A stretch of 56,051 bases of DNA. It comes from an uncultured Opitutaceae bacterium. Lineage in GTDB: Bacteria; Verrucomicrobiota; Verrucomicrobiia; Opitutales; Opitutaceae. Shown here one piece after another: positions 16,444 to 25,187 of the stretch; the first letter of the stretch is position 1; each line of letters begins with the position of its first letter. The DNA is taken from positions 1 through 56,051 of the forward strand of contig CALAOT010000052.1 of the NCBI GenBank assembly GCA_937889545.1, written 5' to 3'. A program made the translations under genes and the position numbers. The notes beneath the pieces were generated by a model, which made no database searches, was not told where the DNA came from, and saw nothing but the letters and a program-made list of their open reading frames with translations.

Positions 16444-17409
16444 TCACAGGATCCGGTCAGTCATCGGCCTGCCGTCCTCGAAGGACGCGAGGTTCGATAG
16501 GAAGTGGCGGACGAGATCGAGATTCACATTGTTGCGGCCGCCGGCCGTGTGCGGCGTTATGAAGCAGTTCGGCGCGGACCAGAGCGGGTGGCTCGGCGGC
16601 AGCGGCTCGGGAACGGTGACGTCCAGGTAGGCGGCGCCGATCCTGCCGTTATGAAGGCCGTCGATGAGCGCGTCCTGGTCCACCGTGGCCCCGCGGCCCA
16701 CGTTGTAGAACCGCGCGCCGGCCTTGAAGCAGGCGATCCGCCGCGCGTTAACGTAGTTTCGGGTGGAGTCGTTCTCGGGCAGGATGTCGATTACGTGGTC
16801 GGCCTCGGCCAGGACCTTCGTCAGGTCCGCCTCCGGGACAATATGGACCCCGGGCTCGCTGTGGATCTGCCGCCTGACGGCGTAGATCCTACCCCCGAAC
16901 GGCGCCAGCAGCGCCGCGAGCCGCCGGCCGATCGAGCCAAACCCGAGCATGACCACCGTCTGGCCCTTGACGAGGCGCGATTCGTCGCGCCTCTCGCCGA
17001 AGGGCCATGGCCTGTCGCCCAGCTGGCCCGCGTGGGAAGGAAGGAGCTTGCGGCCCAGGGCGAGCATCATGGCCAGCAGGTGCTCCGCGCACGCGTCCGC
17101 ATACACCTGCGAGGCGTTGGTGAACACGGCTCCGCGCGATCGCATGCCCTCCCGGAAACGGTCGTTGTCGTAGCGCGTGTACCCTGCGCTCGACACCTCG
17201 ACCCAGCGAAGCTTCGCGCTCTCGATGCAGTCCTCGGGGTCGGGCTGCCCGAACGCGACGTCCGCCTCCGCGACAGCCGGGTCGCGTTCCCCTGCCGCAA
17301 GGACGGAGCGACTCCGCTTGTCGGAGAGCACGAGGCTGTGGGTGCGCGCGCCATCCGCCAGGATCCTCATCCCTTCCGCCCCGAAATTGGCGTTGCACCA
17401 GATCCTCAC
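16444..17409 (-). CDS. D-isomer-specific 2-hydroxyacid dehydrogenase family protein
   Basis: A 321-aa NAD-dependent oxidoreductase. The Rossmann motif is VVMLGFGSIGRRLAALLAPFG (about residue 150). The catalytic Arg lies in FYNVGRGATVDQDALIDGL, the Glu in LDVTVPEPLPPSHPLW, and the His in NCFITPHTAGG, so all three catalytic positions are present. The substrate (hydroxypyruvate, glyoxylate or another 2-oxoacid) cannot be told. It starts 4 bp inside the end of the upstream lipoprotein gene, which in turn overlaps the binding-protein gene, making one minus-strand run 18817 to 16444. Confidence 0.9.
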   Translation of the reverse strand: MRIWCNANFGAEGMRILADGARTHSLVLSDKRSRSVLAAGERDPAVAEADVAFGQPDPEDCIESAKLRWVEVSSAGYTRYDNDRFREGMRSRGAVFTNASQVYADACAEHLLAMMLALGRKLLPSHAGQLGDRPWPFGERRDESRLVKGQTVVMLGFGSIGRRLAALLAPFGGRIYAVRRQIHSEPGVHIVPEADLTKVLAEADHVIDILPENDSTRNYVNARRIACFKAGARFYNVGRGATVDQDALIDGLHNGRIGAAYLDVTVPEPLPPSHPLWSAPNCFITPHTAGGRNNVNLDLVRHFLSNLASFEDGRPMTDRIL

Positions 17410-17825
17410 GTCCCCGTCGGATTCACGGTGATCCGGTGCTCGTTCGCGGCGTTGCCGAGGGTCAGGGCGTACTGGTTCCTGTTGAAATACCTCACCCTGC
17501 CGCCGTAGGAGATGCGAACCTCGATGTTAAGGCCGCGGCGAAGGAGCTCGTCCTCGGCTCGGTATTCGACGCGAAACGCGATCGGCGCGGCACCCGGGTT
17601 GCGGAGGGTCTGGGTTCCCAGCACCTCGGGCGGCATGCCCGCGGCCGAGGAGTCGACGACCCGCACCGTCACGACCGTGTCCGCGGGGAGCGCGGCCGCT
17701 TCGCCGAGGTCTATCCGTCCGTTGGCGGCGCGGCTTGGGTCGCCCTCGGGAGTGAGATCCAGCTGGCCGCACCCCGAAAGGGCAAGCGCGGCGGCCGCAG
17801 AAAGCAGGGCTATCAGGTGTTTCAT
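17406..17825 (-). CDS. YbaY-family lipoprotein
   Basis: A 139-aa lipoprotein: signal MKHLIALLSAAAALALSGC with a lipobox (LSGC, Cys 19). The mature part has the YbaY/YscW-type beta sandwich pattern: GRIDLGEAAALPADTVVTVRVVDSS, then PIAFRVEYRAEDELLRRGLNIEVRISYGGRVRYFN. The family is described as lipoproteins of envelope or secretion function without a defined reaction. Its start overlaps the upstream substrate-binding protein stop by 4 bp and its stop overlaps the dehydrogenase start by 4 bp. Confidence 0.8.
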   Translation of the reverse strand: MKHLIALLSAAAALALSGCGQLDLTPEGDPSRAANGRIDLGEAAALPADTVVTVRVVDSSAAGMPPEVLGTQTLRNPGAAPIAFRVEYRAEDELLRRGLNIEVRISYGGRVRYFNRNQYALTLGNAANEHRITVNPTGT

Positions 17826-18817
17826 GGGAGGTAGCTGGTTGTCATCACTTCGTCGGCCGATAGCTTCCCCTTGGGCAGGATCCCAAGGTCCTCGAGCTGG
17901 CGGATCTGGACTGCGAACCGCTCGCGCGTGATCCGGCCCGTCAGCGAATCATCCGCCGCGGTCCGCCCGATCGCGAGTTTTTCGTTGATGACCATCTTGC
18001 GCGAGAACGCGAGGAACTCGTCCGAGTCGTTGGGGTTGAGCTTCTTCATGAGCGCGTGGGCGGGCGCCGGATCCCCCTCGAGGTAATCCTTCCAGCCCCG
18101 GATGAAGGCGGCCATGAACGCGCGGACACGGGACGGGGTCCTTTGCGCCCACGGGCGGTTGGCGACCAGCACGGTGTAGGCGTCGAACCCCGCGTCCCAG
18201 GCGTACAGGAACCTGGGATATCTCGCCCCCCCCTTGACTATGTAGAACGGCTCGGCGGTGTAGTACCCCTGCTGGATGAAGTTGCGGTCCGCGATGAAAT
18301 TCCCGACCGCGAAGTTCTGCGGGATGATGCTGAAGTTGATGTGGTATTTGTTCTTCAAATACGGTATGAACGCCCACTCGGGGCGGGCCATGATGGTCTT
18401 CCCATCCAGATCCTCGAAGCGCTTCACCGGACTGTCGGCGTGGAGCATCAGGACGGACGGGTCGTTCTGGAAAACGGCGCCGATCTGGACCAGGGGAAGG
18501 CCCTGGGCGATGGCGAGGAGCGTGTTCGTGCTGTCGGACTGGCCGATGTCCGCATTGCCCGTCGCGAGCTTCTGCATCACGAAGGCGTTCGGGCCGCCCT
18601 GGACGACCGTCACATCGAGGCCGGCCTCGCTGAAAAAGCCCCTTGCAAGGGCCTGATAAATCCCGCCGTGCTCGGGCTCGGCGACCCAGTCCAGCTGGAG
18701 AGTAATCCTGAACGGCGCCGCGGCAGTCCCTGGCGCCGCGGCCGGCTGCCTGGAACAGCCCCAGCAGAGAAGCGCAGCGGCCGCCGCCGCCAGGGTGCTC
18801 GATTTCGAAGGGCTCAT
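17822..18817 (-). CDS. NMT1/THI5-type ABC substrate-binding lipoprotein, copy 1
   Basis: A 331-aa periplasmic lipoprotein (signal MSPSKSSTLAAAAAALLCWGC, lipobox WGC). The THI5 fold is recognisable in LQLDWVAEPEHGGIYQALARGF, GLDVTVVQGGPNAFVMQKLATG, LDGKTIMARPEWAFIPYLKN and the C-terminal ALMKKLNPNDSDEFLAFSRKMV region. Characterised members bind thiamin precursors such as formylaminopyrimidine, other pyrimidines, taurine or aromatic sulfonates, so the ligand is uncertain. It is a clear paralogue of the gene at 22580, aligning end to end, but has no permease of its own next to it. ATG 18817 gives a correct lipobox distance. Confidence 0.9.
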   Translation of the reverse strand: MSPSKSSTLAAAAAALLCWGCSRQPAAAPGTAAAPFRITLQLDWVAEPEHGGIYQALARGFFSEAGLDVTVVQGGPNAFVMQKLATGNADIGQSDSTNTLLAIAQGLPLVQIGAVFQNDPSVLMLHADSPVKRFEDLDGKTIMARPEWAFIPYLKNKYHINFSIIPQNFAVGNFIADRNFIQQGYYTAEPFYIVKGGARYPRFLYAWDAGFDAYTVLVANRPWAQRTPSRVRAFMAAFIRGWKDYLEGDPAPAHALMKKLNPNDSDEFLAFSRKMVINEKLAIGRTAADDSLTGRITRERFAVQIRQLEDLGILPKGKLSADEVMTTSYLP

Positions 18818-18903
18818 GCGGACGGGATGCCTAGCGGGGCGGTGTTCCGCCCGCAACAGCGCAGTGCTCGCCGGGAGGCCATTTTTCCCTCTACTTTCAG
18901 CCA

Positions 18904-19758
18904 ATGAGAATAAGCCCAACGACCGCCGTCCTCCTCGGCGCTCTTGCCGCGGCGCAGCCGGCCCTCGCCCTCGACCTGCACCGCGAGCGGAGCTCCCCGT
19001 ACGACCTCGCTCTGACAGGCAGCCTGGCCGGCGTGGCAGCCGGCGAGACTCGGTACGCGCGCTGGTCCGACCTTCGCTCCCTGCCGACCTCCGAGCTGAA
19101 AGTGGACGGAGAGTTCGTCAAGGGACCCCAGGCCCTGACGGTCGTGTTCCTGGATGACCTTTGGAAGGCGCTGCCCGCAGCCCCCGGCGCGGACGCGTTC
19201 CTGGCGACCTGCACCGATGGCTACGCGTCGGTCTACACCTCCGCATTCATCTCGAGGTACCGGCCATTCCTCGTGCTCGAGATCAATGGAAAGGGCCCGA
19301 AGGACTGGCCGCCTCCGGGCATCGCGTTCAATCCCGGCCCGTACGTCGTGACGGTTTCGGCGGACCTTGTCCCCGGGGCCGCGCGGCTCCGGGACCTGAG
19401 GCACAAGAAGCCCTGGGGCGTCACGGCGCTCGAGGTCGCGTCCTATGCCGCGCGTTTCAAGCCGCTCTACACGGGCAAGTGGGCCTCCCTTTCCCCCTCC
19501 GCCAGGGACGGCCGGGATATCTGGGTCAACGCCTGCGCAAGCTGCCATCAGGGCCCCTCCGGCGTCTTCGGGGGCACGAGGGCAGGAAAGCCATTCGAGG
19601 TCATCGAGGCATATGCGGGCCATGACCGCGCCTATTTCACGAAATACGTGAGGGACCCCAAGTCGGTTGTCCCGTGCGCGAAGATGGAGGCCCATCCCGG
19701 CTACACGGACATCGAACTGTCGGGGCTGGTCGAGTTCGTCACAGCCGGCGGGCGCTGA
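18904..19758 (+). CDS. Secreted monoheme cytochrome c with degenerate sulfite-oxidase-like domain
   Basis: A 284-aa periplasmic protein with signal peptide MRISPTTAVLLGALAAAQPALA. Residues about 40-185 have the strand order of the molybdopterin-oxidoreductase (SUOX) fold: SDLRSLPTSELKVDG, LDDLWKALP, TCTDGYASVYTSAF, PFLVLEINGKGPKDWPPPG and WGVTALEVASY. The cofactor-binding RHRC-type motif is absent, so it probably holds no molybdenum. The C-terminal third is a class I cytochrome c: heme motif CASCH at 211-215 and a likely axial Met in CAKMEAHPGY. It is divergent from binding protein 1 and ends 81 bp from the convergent TonB receptor. I infer a role in passing electrons from a periplasmic oxidation. 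Confidence 0.8.
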   Translation: MRISPTTAVLLGALAAAQPALALDLHRERSSPYDLALTGSLAGVAAGETRYARWSDLRSLPTSELKVDGEFVKGPQALTVVFLDDLWKALPAAPGADAFLATCTDGYASVYTSAFISRYRPFLVLEINGKGPKDWPPPGIAFNPGPYVVTVSADLVPGAARLRDLRHKKPWGVTALEVASYAARFKPLYTGKWASLSPSARDGRDIWVNACASCHQGPSGVFGGTRAGKPFEVIEAYAGHDRAYFTKYVRDPKSVVPCAKMEAHPGYTDIELSGLVEFVTAGGR

Positions 19759-19785
19759 GCCAGGGGGCGGCCGCCAGGCCAAGTG

Positions 19786-19812
19786 AAAGGGGGCCCGCCG
19801 GGGCACCCTTTT
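19786..19812. terminator. Bidirectional intrinsic terminator
   Basis: Between convergent genes, AAAGGG (19786-19791) pairs with CCCTTT (19806-19811), and inside it GCCC (19793-19796) pairs with GGGC (19801-19804) around a 4-nt loop, with one G/A mismatch. The flanking A-tract and T-tract make it readable as a terminator from either side: for the cytochrome gene on plus and the TonB receptor on minus. Confidence 0.7.
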
Positions 19813-19839
19813 GTCCAAGGCATTCGCCGAAGCGCCGGA

Positions 19840-22470
19840 TCAGAAGTGCAGGCGCAACGTCCCCGAGGCCGAGATCGGCTTGCGGACGTATATCACGTCG
19901 TTGCCCGCAAAGCTGACGTCGATCGGGTCGAGGATTCGGTTGTTGGTGATGTTGGTGACGTTCAGGCGCACATCCCAGCGTTTGCTCGGCACCCAGAGGA
20001 TGTATCCGTCGAGCTCATATTCGTTGGGAATGTACAGGCTGTCCTGGTCGTTGGCATACTGCTTGCCGATGAAGTTGGGGCCGACGCCGATGCCCCACCC
20101 GTTCCTTGTCTTGTATTCGACGAACAGGTTGCCGATCAGCTGGGGAACGCCCGGGGCCCGCATGCGCCCGCTCGGGGGGTTCCAGCCCACATAGTTGACC
20201 GCGCCGTTGCCCGTTCCGAACGTGCCGTCGACGGGCGTCGAGGGATCATAGGCGTCCAGGTAGCTTCCGGTCTCCTGGAAGAAGAATCCGCCCCCCACCT
20301 CGCCGGGACCCACCGCGGAATTGTACCCGAACGCGGTCGCATTCTGGTACGTAATGTTGGCGTTGACCGTCCAAGCCTTGGTCGGCTGGAACACGATGTT
20401 GCCCTCAAGTCCGTTGTCCTTGACCTTGAACGGGAGGCCGACCGTCTGGGGCTCGATCTTCAGCTGCTGGAAAGCCGCCGCGCTGAAAAAGAGGGTGTTG
20501 TTGAGGAAGCTCCCCTTGTACCCGATCTCATAGAGGGTGCTGCCGACCGAAATCGACGCCTTCTCGGCCGCGTCGGTTCCTGCGGGCATCATCCCCGGGC
20601 CGAACGCGGTGCCGTTGCCGCCGCTGTCGACGCCGCCGAAGTTGGTGGCGCCGTGGACGGCGTTGGTGCGGTCGTATGTGATGTAGGCCGACTGCGTCTC
20701 AGTCAGCTTATAGACCAGGCTCGCGAAATAGGACGGGTCGAGCGAGGAGGCATTGGCGCTGTAGGCCGCGCCGCGGTTGAAGTAGATCGGGGTCGCCAGC
20801 GGATAGTATGTGTACTGGTAGTAGAAGCCCACCTCGGTCAGGGGGGGGTTGGCGGTGTTCGCCTTGATGTAGTCCTCCCGGAAACCGACGATCGCCGAGA
20901 GCTTCTTCGTTATCTTGATGTCGTCCTGGATGAACGCCGCGGAATCCTTGAGGGTGGTGTCCTGGTGCTCGACGCTGCTGTAGCCCGGAGCGCCAGGCAC
21001 CTGCAGCCCGCTGCCCCACGTCTTGCCCTCGAGATAGTATCCGGGGTAGAATATGTTGTTAAGCGACTGGTACACGTCGTAAACGGTGAAAGGCTCGGTC
21101 TGGTAGTCGTCGTAGGCCCGCAGATCCTGGAACCGGTAGTCGAGGCCGGTGATCAAGCTGTTTTCGATGGAGCCGAGGGTGAAGGCGACATGGTATTCCA
21201 GCCGGTCCTGGACCGAAATGTCGTGGGGGATATACTCATCGTAGCCGTAGGTTTCGAACTTGTTCGAGTGCTCGGAGGCGAAATAGGCCAGGTCCACAAT
21301 GCTCGAATCGGTCGTGAGCTGGAGTGTCGTCCTCAGCTGGCTCTCGAAGAGCTTGGAGCGGGCCGTGTCGTTCGGGCCGACCAACGCGTCCTGGGGCGGA
21401 AGCTTGACCGTATAGGCCGTGGATGGATTCACGGTGGAGTAGGATCCGTCGGGTGCTGACCCATAGGTTCCGAGCGGGGCGCCCGGAGACGTGATGATGT
21501 CGTAACCGAAATAGGCGTTGTTGCCGGTCGTGACCGGTGAGGCCGGACCGCCGATATAGGTTCCGTTGTTGATGAATGCCTGCGTCACGCGATTGCCGCC
21601 GTTGATCTCGTTGGTGCGGGTCGCAAAGCCCTCGGCCCACCAGTCTAGCGTGAGCGACTTCGTGGCCAAATAGGTCAGGGCCGCGTAGACGTCCTGCGTT
21701 TCATCATGGGAATTGATGTAATATCCGTTCCCGTAACGGCCCAGGTAGCTCACCCGGTAGGCAAGCTTGTCGGTCAGGGGCCCGCCAAAATCGATCGTAT
21801 ACTCCGGGTTGGAATACGAATGCCCGCTCGTCAGGTAGCCCATCGTAAGGGAGACGTCGATGTGCTCGCGGTCGAAGTACGGCTCCTTCATCACGAAGTT
21901 CACGTAGCCTCCCGGCCCGTTGCCCATGGGGCCGTAGACCGCGGTGCCGGCCCCCTCGACAATGTCCATAGCCGAGACGCCGTTGAAGGAAAGCGACGTG
22001 CTGTTGCGCGAGTAGGGCACAATCTGGCCGTCCACATAGATCTGTCCGTAGTCGCCGCGGATCTGCGGAACGCCCGGGATGCCGTAATTCGCGGACGCAT
22101 ACACGCCCGAGGAGAACTGCCCGAAGTCCATGGCGTTCTTGATCTGGCGGTCCTCCATCCACGCCTCGTTGACGCTCGCGACGGACCTCGGGATGTCGAG
22201 GATGCTGCGATCGTCGCCGTATACGCTCGAGATCGGGCGCACGGTGGGCAGCACCTGCTCGTTGATCGGAACGTCGCTCACCGTGTATTTTTCAAGGGTG
22301 GTGATCTTTCCCATCGAACTGGTCGACGGAGTCGAAGTGGTCGTCGTCGTGGTCGGGGGGCTTTCCGGAGGCGGCGTTGAGGACTGCGCGCGCAATTCGA
22401 CGGAAAGGGCGCAAGCCAGGCAGAGGGCGGCAGGGCCGATTAAGGCAACTTTCGTGTTCATTAGGTGCAT
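19840..22470 (-). CDS. TonB-dependent outer membrane receptor
   Basis: An 876-aa beta-barrel receptor: signal peptide (MNTKVALIGPAALCLACALSVELRA), a Pro/Thr/Ser linker, then EKYTVSDVPINEQ as possible TonB box. A plug domain follows, with DIPRSVASVNEAWMEDRQI, PGVPQIRGDYGQIYVDGQ and VEGAGTAVYGPMGNGPGGYVNF, then a 22-strand-type barrel ending in TLRLHF with the terminal aromatic residue. The TTG reading at 22506 adds residues ahead of the signal; ATG 22470 or 22461 is better. The ligand is not deducible, but it lies between the two THI5-type binding proteins, so the same small molecule may enter through it. No sigma/anti-sigma pair is adjacent. Confidence 0.93.
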   Translation of the reverse strand: MHLMNTKVALIGPAALCLACALSVELRAQSSTPPPESPPTTTTTTSTPSTSSMGKITTLEKYTVSDVPINEQVLPTVRPISSVYGDDRSILDIPRSVASVNEAWMEDRQIKNAMDFGQFSSGVYASANYGIPGVPQIRGDYGQIYVDGQIVPYSRNSTSLSFNGVSAMDIVEGAGTAVYGPMGNGPGGYVNFVMKEPYFDREHIDVSLTMGYLTSGHSYSNPEYTIDFGGPLTDKLAYRVSYLGRYGNGYYINSHDETQDVYAALTYLATKSLTLDWWAEGFATRTNEINGGNRVTQAFINNGTYIGGPASPVTTGNNAYFGYDIITSPGAPLGTYGSAPDGSYSTVNPSTAYTVKLPPQDALVGPNDTARSKLFESQLRTTLQLTTDSSIVDLAYFASEHSNKFETYGYDEYIPHDISVQDRLEYHVAFTLGSIENSLITGLDYRFQDLRAYDDYQTEPFTVYDVYQSLNNIFYPGYYLEGKTWGSGLQVPGAPGYSSVEHQDTTLKDSAAFIQDDIKITKKLSAIVGFREDYIKANTANPPLTEVGFYYQYTYYPLATPIYFNRGAAYSANASSLDPSYFASLVYKLTETQSAYITYDRTNAVHGATNFGGVDSGGNGTAFGPGMMPAGTDAAEKASISVGSTLYEIGYKGSFLNNTLFFSAAAFQQLKIEPQTVGLPFKVKDNGLEGNIVFQPTKAWTVNANITYQNATAFGYNSAVGPGEVGGGFFFQETGSYLDAYDPSTPVDGTFGTGNGAVNYVGWNPPSGRMRAPGVPQLIGNLFVEYKTRNGWGIGVGPNFIGKQYANDQDSLYIPNEYELDGYILWVPSKRWDVRLNVTNITNNRILDPIDVSFAGNDVIYVRKPISASGTLRLHF

Positions 22471-22579
22471 CGTTTCGTTGACATTCTTACGGTTGTTGGG
22501 GTTCAAGCACCCGCTATGCCACGCCGTCTCTTGAAGCCCGTGGTCTGCTAATGCGTTGAATTACAGTCACAAAAGACAC

Positions 22580-23632
22580 TCAATGGGCTCCCGGCTGCAG
22601 GTCTGCTGGCATCAGGTCAAATCGAGCGAATTTATCGACGGGGATCAATGCTGGAATGATGCCGAGTTGCGAAAGGTCGTTGACCTGCTCCTCCATCCGC
22701 CGGCGCGTCATGAGCCCAAGGCGTTCGCCGTCCTCGGCCCTTCCGGTGACGATGTGCTCGTCGCGCATCGCCTTGATCGAGTAGTCCATGAACTCCCCGG
22801 ACATGCTTGCGTTGCCCTTTGATATGAGCGCCTTTCCCGGCGACGGGTCCCCGTTCATGAAATCATCCCATCCCCGCAGGGACGCCGCGACGAATACCCG
22901 CACCTCCCGGGGATGCTCCCGGACGTAGCGCTGGGTCGTGTACAGGACCCGGTAGGGCCTGAAGCCCGAATCGGACATCAGGAGCGTCCGCGGATGGCCC
23001 CCGTTCTTGCGGACATAGTAGGGTTCGTTCGTGACGAAGCACTGCTGGACGAAATTCTTGTCCGCCATGAACTGGGCGAGACCGAAATTCGAGGGGATCA
23101 GGTTGAAGTCCACGTGGTAGTGGACCTTGATGTACTCGATCCAGTTCGAGCCGGGGACGCCCATGACGGTCCGGCCGTTCAGGTCGGCGAACGCCTTAAC
23201 CGGGCCCTCCTCGTGGACGAGGATGGCCTGCGGATCCCTCTCCATGTAGACCCCGACGATGACGAAGGGCAGGCCCTTGGACACCCACGCGATCATGTCG
23301 TCGCTCCGGCCCATCGCCAGGTCCACCTGGCCGGAAAGGACAATGTCGGAGACGAGGACGCCGGGTCCCCCGGGGACGATCTCCACGTCGATTCCCGCCT
23401 CCCGGTAGAAACCCCTCGCGACCGCCTGGTAGAATCCGCCGTGCTCCGCCTGGGGGTACCAGTCCGTCTTGAACCGGACCTTGGGAGGCGCTGGCGCGGT
23501 CCCGACGGCCGGCGACGGCCTGGAGCACCCGGCGAGGGCGGCCGCAAGGGCCGCGCAGACCAGCGCAAGGCGGCGCCGCGGCAGATCGTGGATTTGGCTC
23601 AATTTTCCGTGTGGCTGAACGAATCGTGCCAT
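22580..23632 (-). CDS. NMT1/THI5-type ABC substrate-binding lipoprotein, copy 2
   Basis: About 350 aa, with lipoprotein signal (RRRLALVCAALAAALAGC, lipobox AGC). It is paralogous to copy 1: FKTDWYPQAEHGGFYQAVARGFYREAGIDVEIVPGGPG corresponds to that protein's N-terminal lobe, and NGRTVMGVPGSNWIEYIKVHYHVDFNLIPSNFG to its second lobe. Start choice is open: ATG 23632 overlaps the permease by 34 bp, while TTG 23602 would make a TTGA 4-bp overlap like its neighbours and still keep the signal. It is encoded last in the oxidase-ATPase-permease-binding protein operon. The ligand is unknown. Confidence 0.9.
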   Translation of the reverse strand: MARFVQPHGKLSQIHDLPRRRLALVCAALAAALAGCSRPSPAVGTAPAPPKVRFKTDWYPQAEHGGFYQAVARGFYREAGIDVEIVPGGPGVLVSDIVLSGQVDLAMGRSDDMIAWVSKGLPFVIVGVYMERDPQAILVHEEGPVKAFADLNGRTVMGVPGSNWIEYIKVHYHVDFNLIPSNFGLAQFMADKNFVQQCFVTNEPYYVRKNGGHPRTLLMSDSGFRPYRVLYTTQRYVREHPREVRVFVAASLRGWDDFMNGDPSPGKALISKGNASMSGEFMDYSIKAMRDEHIVTGRAEDGERLGLMTRRRMEEQVNDLSQLGIIPALIPVDKFARFDLMPADLQPGAH

Positions 23633-24408
23633 TTGTGGAGCGCGAGCCAGCTGAGCGCAATCACACCGGCTACGAACACGAATCCCAGCGCGCAGCTGAC
23701 GGCCGCCGTCGCGAACAGGGCGCCCATCTGGAAACGCGAGCTGTAGATGATGGCGAGAAAGCCGAGCCCGCCCTGCCCCCCCGCCGAGTTTCCCGCGTAG
23801 AAGTCGCCGACGATCGCCCCGATGGGGGCGAGCGTGCCCGCGATACGCAGTCCCGTGAAGAAATACGGCAGTGCCGCGGGAACCCGGAGGAGGAATATCT
23901 CCTGCCACTTCGCCGCCTTGCACATCCGGAAGAAGTCCACGAGGTTGCGGTCGGTCGAGATGAGGCCCTGGGTGGTGTTCACGACCATCGGGAAGAAGCA
24001 GATCAGGAAGGTGATGATCGTTACGCTCCGGAGCCCCGGGCCGACCCAGAGGATGAGGATGGGCGCCATCACGATGATCGGCGTCATCTGCAAAATCATG
24101 AGGTACGGATAGAAGCTCGCGCGGACGAGCGGCGAGATCGATAGGACGAGCGCCAGCGCGAAGCTGAACGCGACCGCGGCCCCGAACCCGAGGAGGGCCC
24201 CGCCGCCCGTGTTGAGCGCCGCGCCCCAGAGCGCCGGACCCTCGTCGACGAAAGCCCGGGCGACCTCATGCGGCGCCGGCAGCAGGAACCGCTGCTCGGA
24301 GCTCATGCCAAAGTGGATCGCGTACCAGGCGAGGATCATGCCCACGCCGGTCGCCAACGGAAGGAGGCGCATGGCGATGCGCGTCAGCGTGGCTCGCGGG
24401 GCGCTCAT
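23599..24408 (-). CDS. ABC transporter permease (SsuC/TauC/ThiX type)
   Basis: A 269-aa inner-membrane permease with about six transmembrane helices. The EAA-type coupling motif is visible as NLVDFFRMCKAAKWQEIFLLRVPAALPYFFTGLRIAGTLAPIGAIVGDF, and upstream the FLLPAPHEVARAFVDEGPALWGAALNT region typical of the taurine/sulfonate/thiamin-precursor permease family. It overlaps the ATPase gene upstream by 4 bp (ATGA). It should dimerise and pair with the ATPase at 24405 and the binding protein at 22580. Confidence 0.94.
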   Translation of the reverse strand: MSAPRATLTRIAMRLLPLATGVGMILAWYAIHFGMSSEQRFLLPAPHEVARAFVDEGPALWGAALNTGGGALLGFGAAVAFSFALALVLSISPLVRASFYPYLMILQMTPIIVMAPILILWVGPGLRSVTIITFLICFFPMVVNTTQGLISTDRNLVDFFRMCKAAKWQEIFLLRVPAALPYFFTGLRIAGTLAPIGAIVGDFYAGNSAGGQGGLGFLAIIYSSRFQMGALFATAAVSCALGFVFVAGVIALSWLALHKWHDSFSHTEN

Positions 24409-25187
24409 GGCTTCAGGTCCTCCACGGAACGCAGGATCCTCGAGACCTCTCCGACCAGCTTCTGGTACGGAGCGGACTCCCGGGTCTCCTCCGTCCTCGG
24501 ATACGGCAGGTCCACCCTCAGCTCCTCGTGCAGCCTTCCCGGGTTGGCCGACATCACCAGGATCCTGTTCGACATGAAGACCGCCTCGGCCACCGAGTGC
24601 GTCACGAAGAACGCCGTCCAGGCAAGCTGCTGGCGGATGGCAAGGAGCTCCTCGTTCAGGTGGTTGCGCGTTATCTCGTCCAGCGCGCCGAAGGGCTCGT
24701 CCAGGAGAAGGATCCTCGGCGAAACGCTGAGAGCGCGCGCAATCGACACGCGCATCTTCTGGCCCCCCGACAGCTGGCGGGGGTAATAGTCCATCCGGTC
24801 CGCAAGGCGCACGAGCGCAAGCGACCGGCTGACGATCTCGGATCGCTTCGCCGCGCCCACCCCCCCGTGGAGCCGCAGCGGGACCTCGACGTTCCGGAAG
24901 ACGTTGAGCCACGGAAGCAGCGTCGGCTCCTGGAAGACGAAGGCCAGCCGCCCGACCGCGCTGGACGGATCCGTGCCGTCCACGACTATCCGGCCCTCCG
25001 AGACGGGAATCAGCCCGGAAATGAGCCTGAGGATCGTCGATTTTCCGCAGCCGCTCGGTCCGATCAGCGTGATGAAGTCGCCCCGCTCCGCCGCGAAGCT
25101 CACCTTGTCGAGTATGAGCGGGCCGTCGCCGAAACGCTTGTCGACGTCCCTGAGCTCGACGATCGGAGGTGCGGTCCCCTGCCTCAT
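24405..25187 (-). CDS. ABC transporter ATPase (SsuB/TauB/ThiZ type)
   Basis: A 260-aa nucleotide-binding subunit: Walker A GPSGCGKST (about residue 42), Q-loop FVFQEPTLLPWLNVFRNV, signature LSGGQKMRVSIARAL, Walker B RILLLDEPFGALD and switch His in TAFFVTHSVAEAV. All ATP-binding motifs are intact. ATG 25187 gives a normal start; the frame upstream is antisense-like continuation inside the oxidase gene. It overlaps both neighbours by 4 bp. Family resemblance is to sulfonate, taurine or thiamin-precursor importers. Confidence 0.95.
   Translation of the reverse strand: MRQGTAPPIVELRDVDKRFGDGPLILDKVSFAAERGDFITLIGPSGCGKSTILRLISGLIPVSEGRIVVDGTDPSSAVGRLAFVFQEPTLLPWLNVFRNVEVPLRLHGGVGAAKRSEIVSRSLALVRLADRMDYYPRQLSGGQKMRVSIARALSVSPRILLLDEPFGALDEITRNHLNEELLAIRQQLAWTAFFVTHSVAEAVFMSNRILVMSANPGRLHEELRVDLPYPRTEETRESAPYQKLVGEVSRILRSVEDLKP

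Noticed and set aside
22471..22579. TPP riboswitch before the TonB receptor, suggested by the THI5-type neighbours
   Set aside because: The conserved CUGAGA and GAACCUGAU-type boxes are not present in the gap on either strand.
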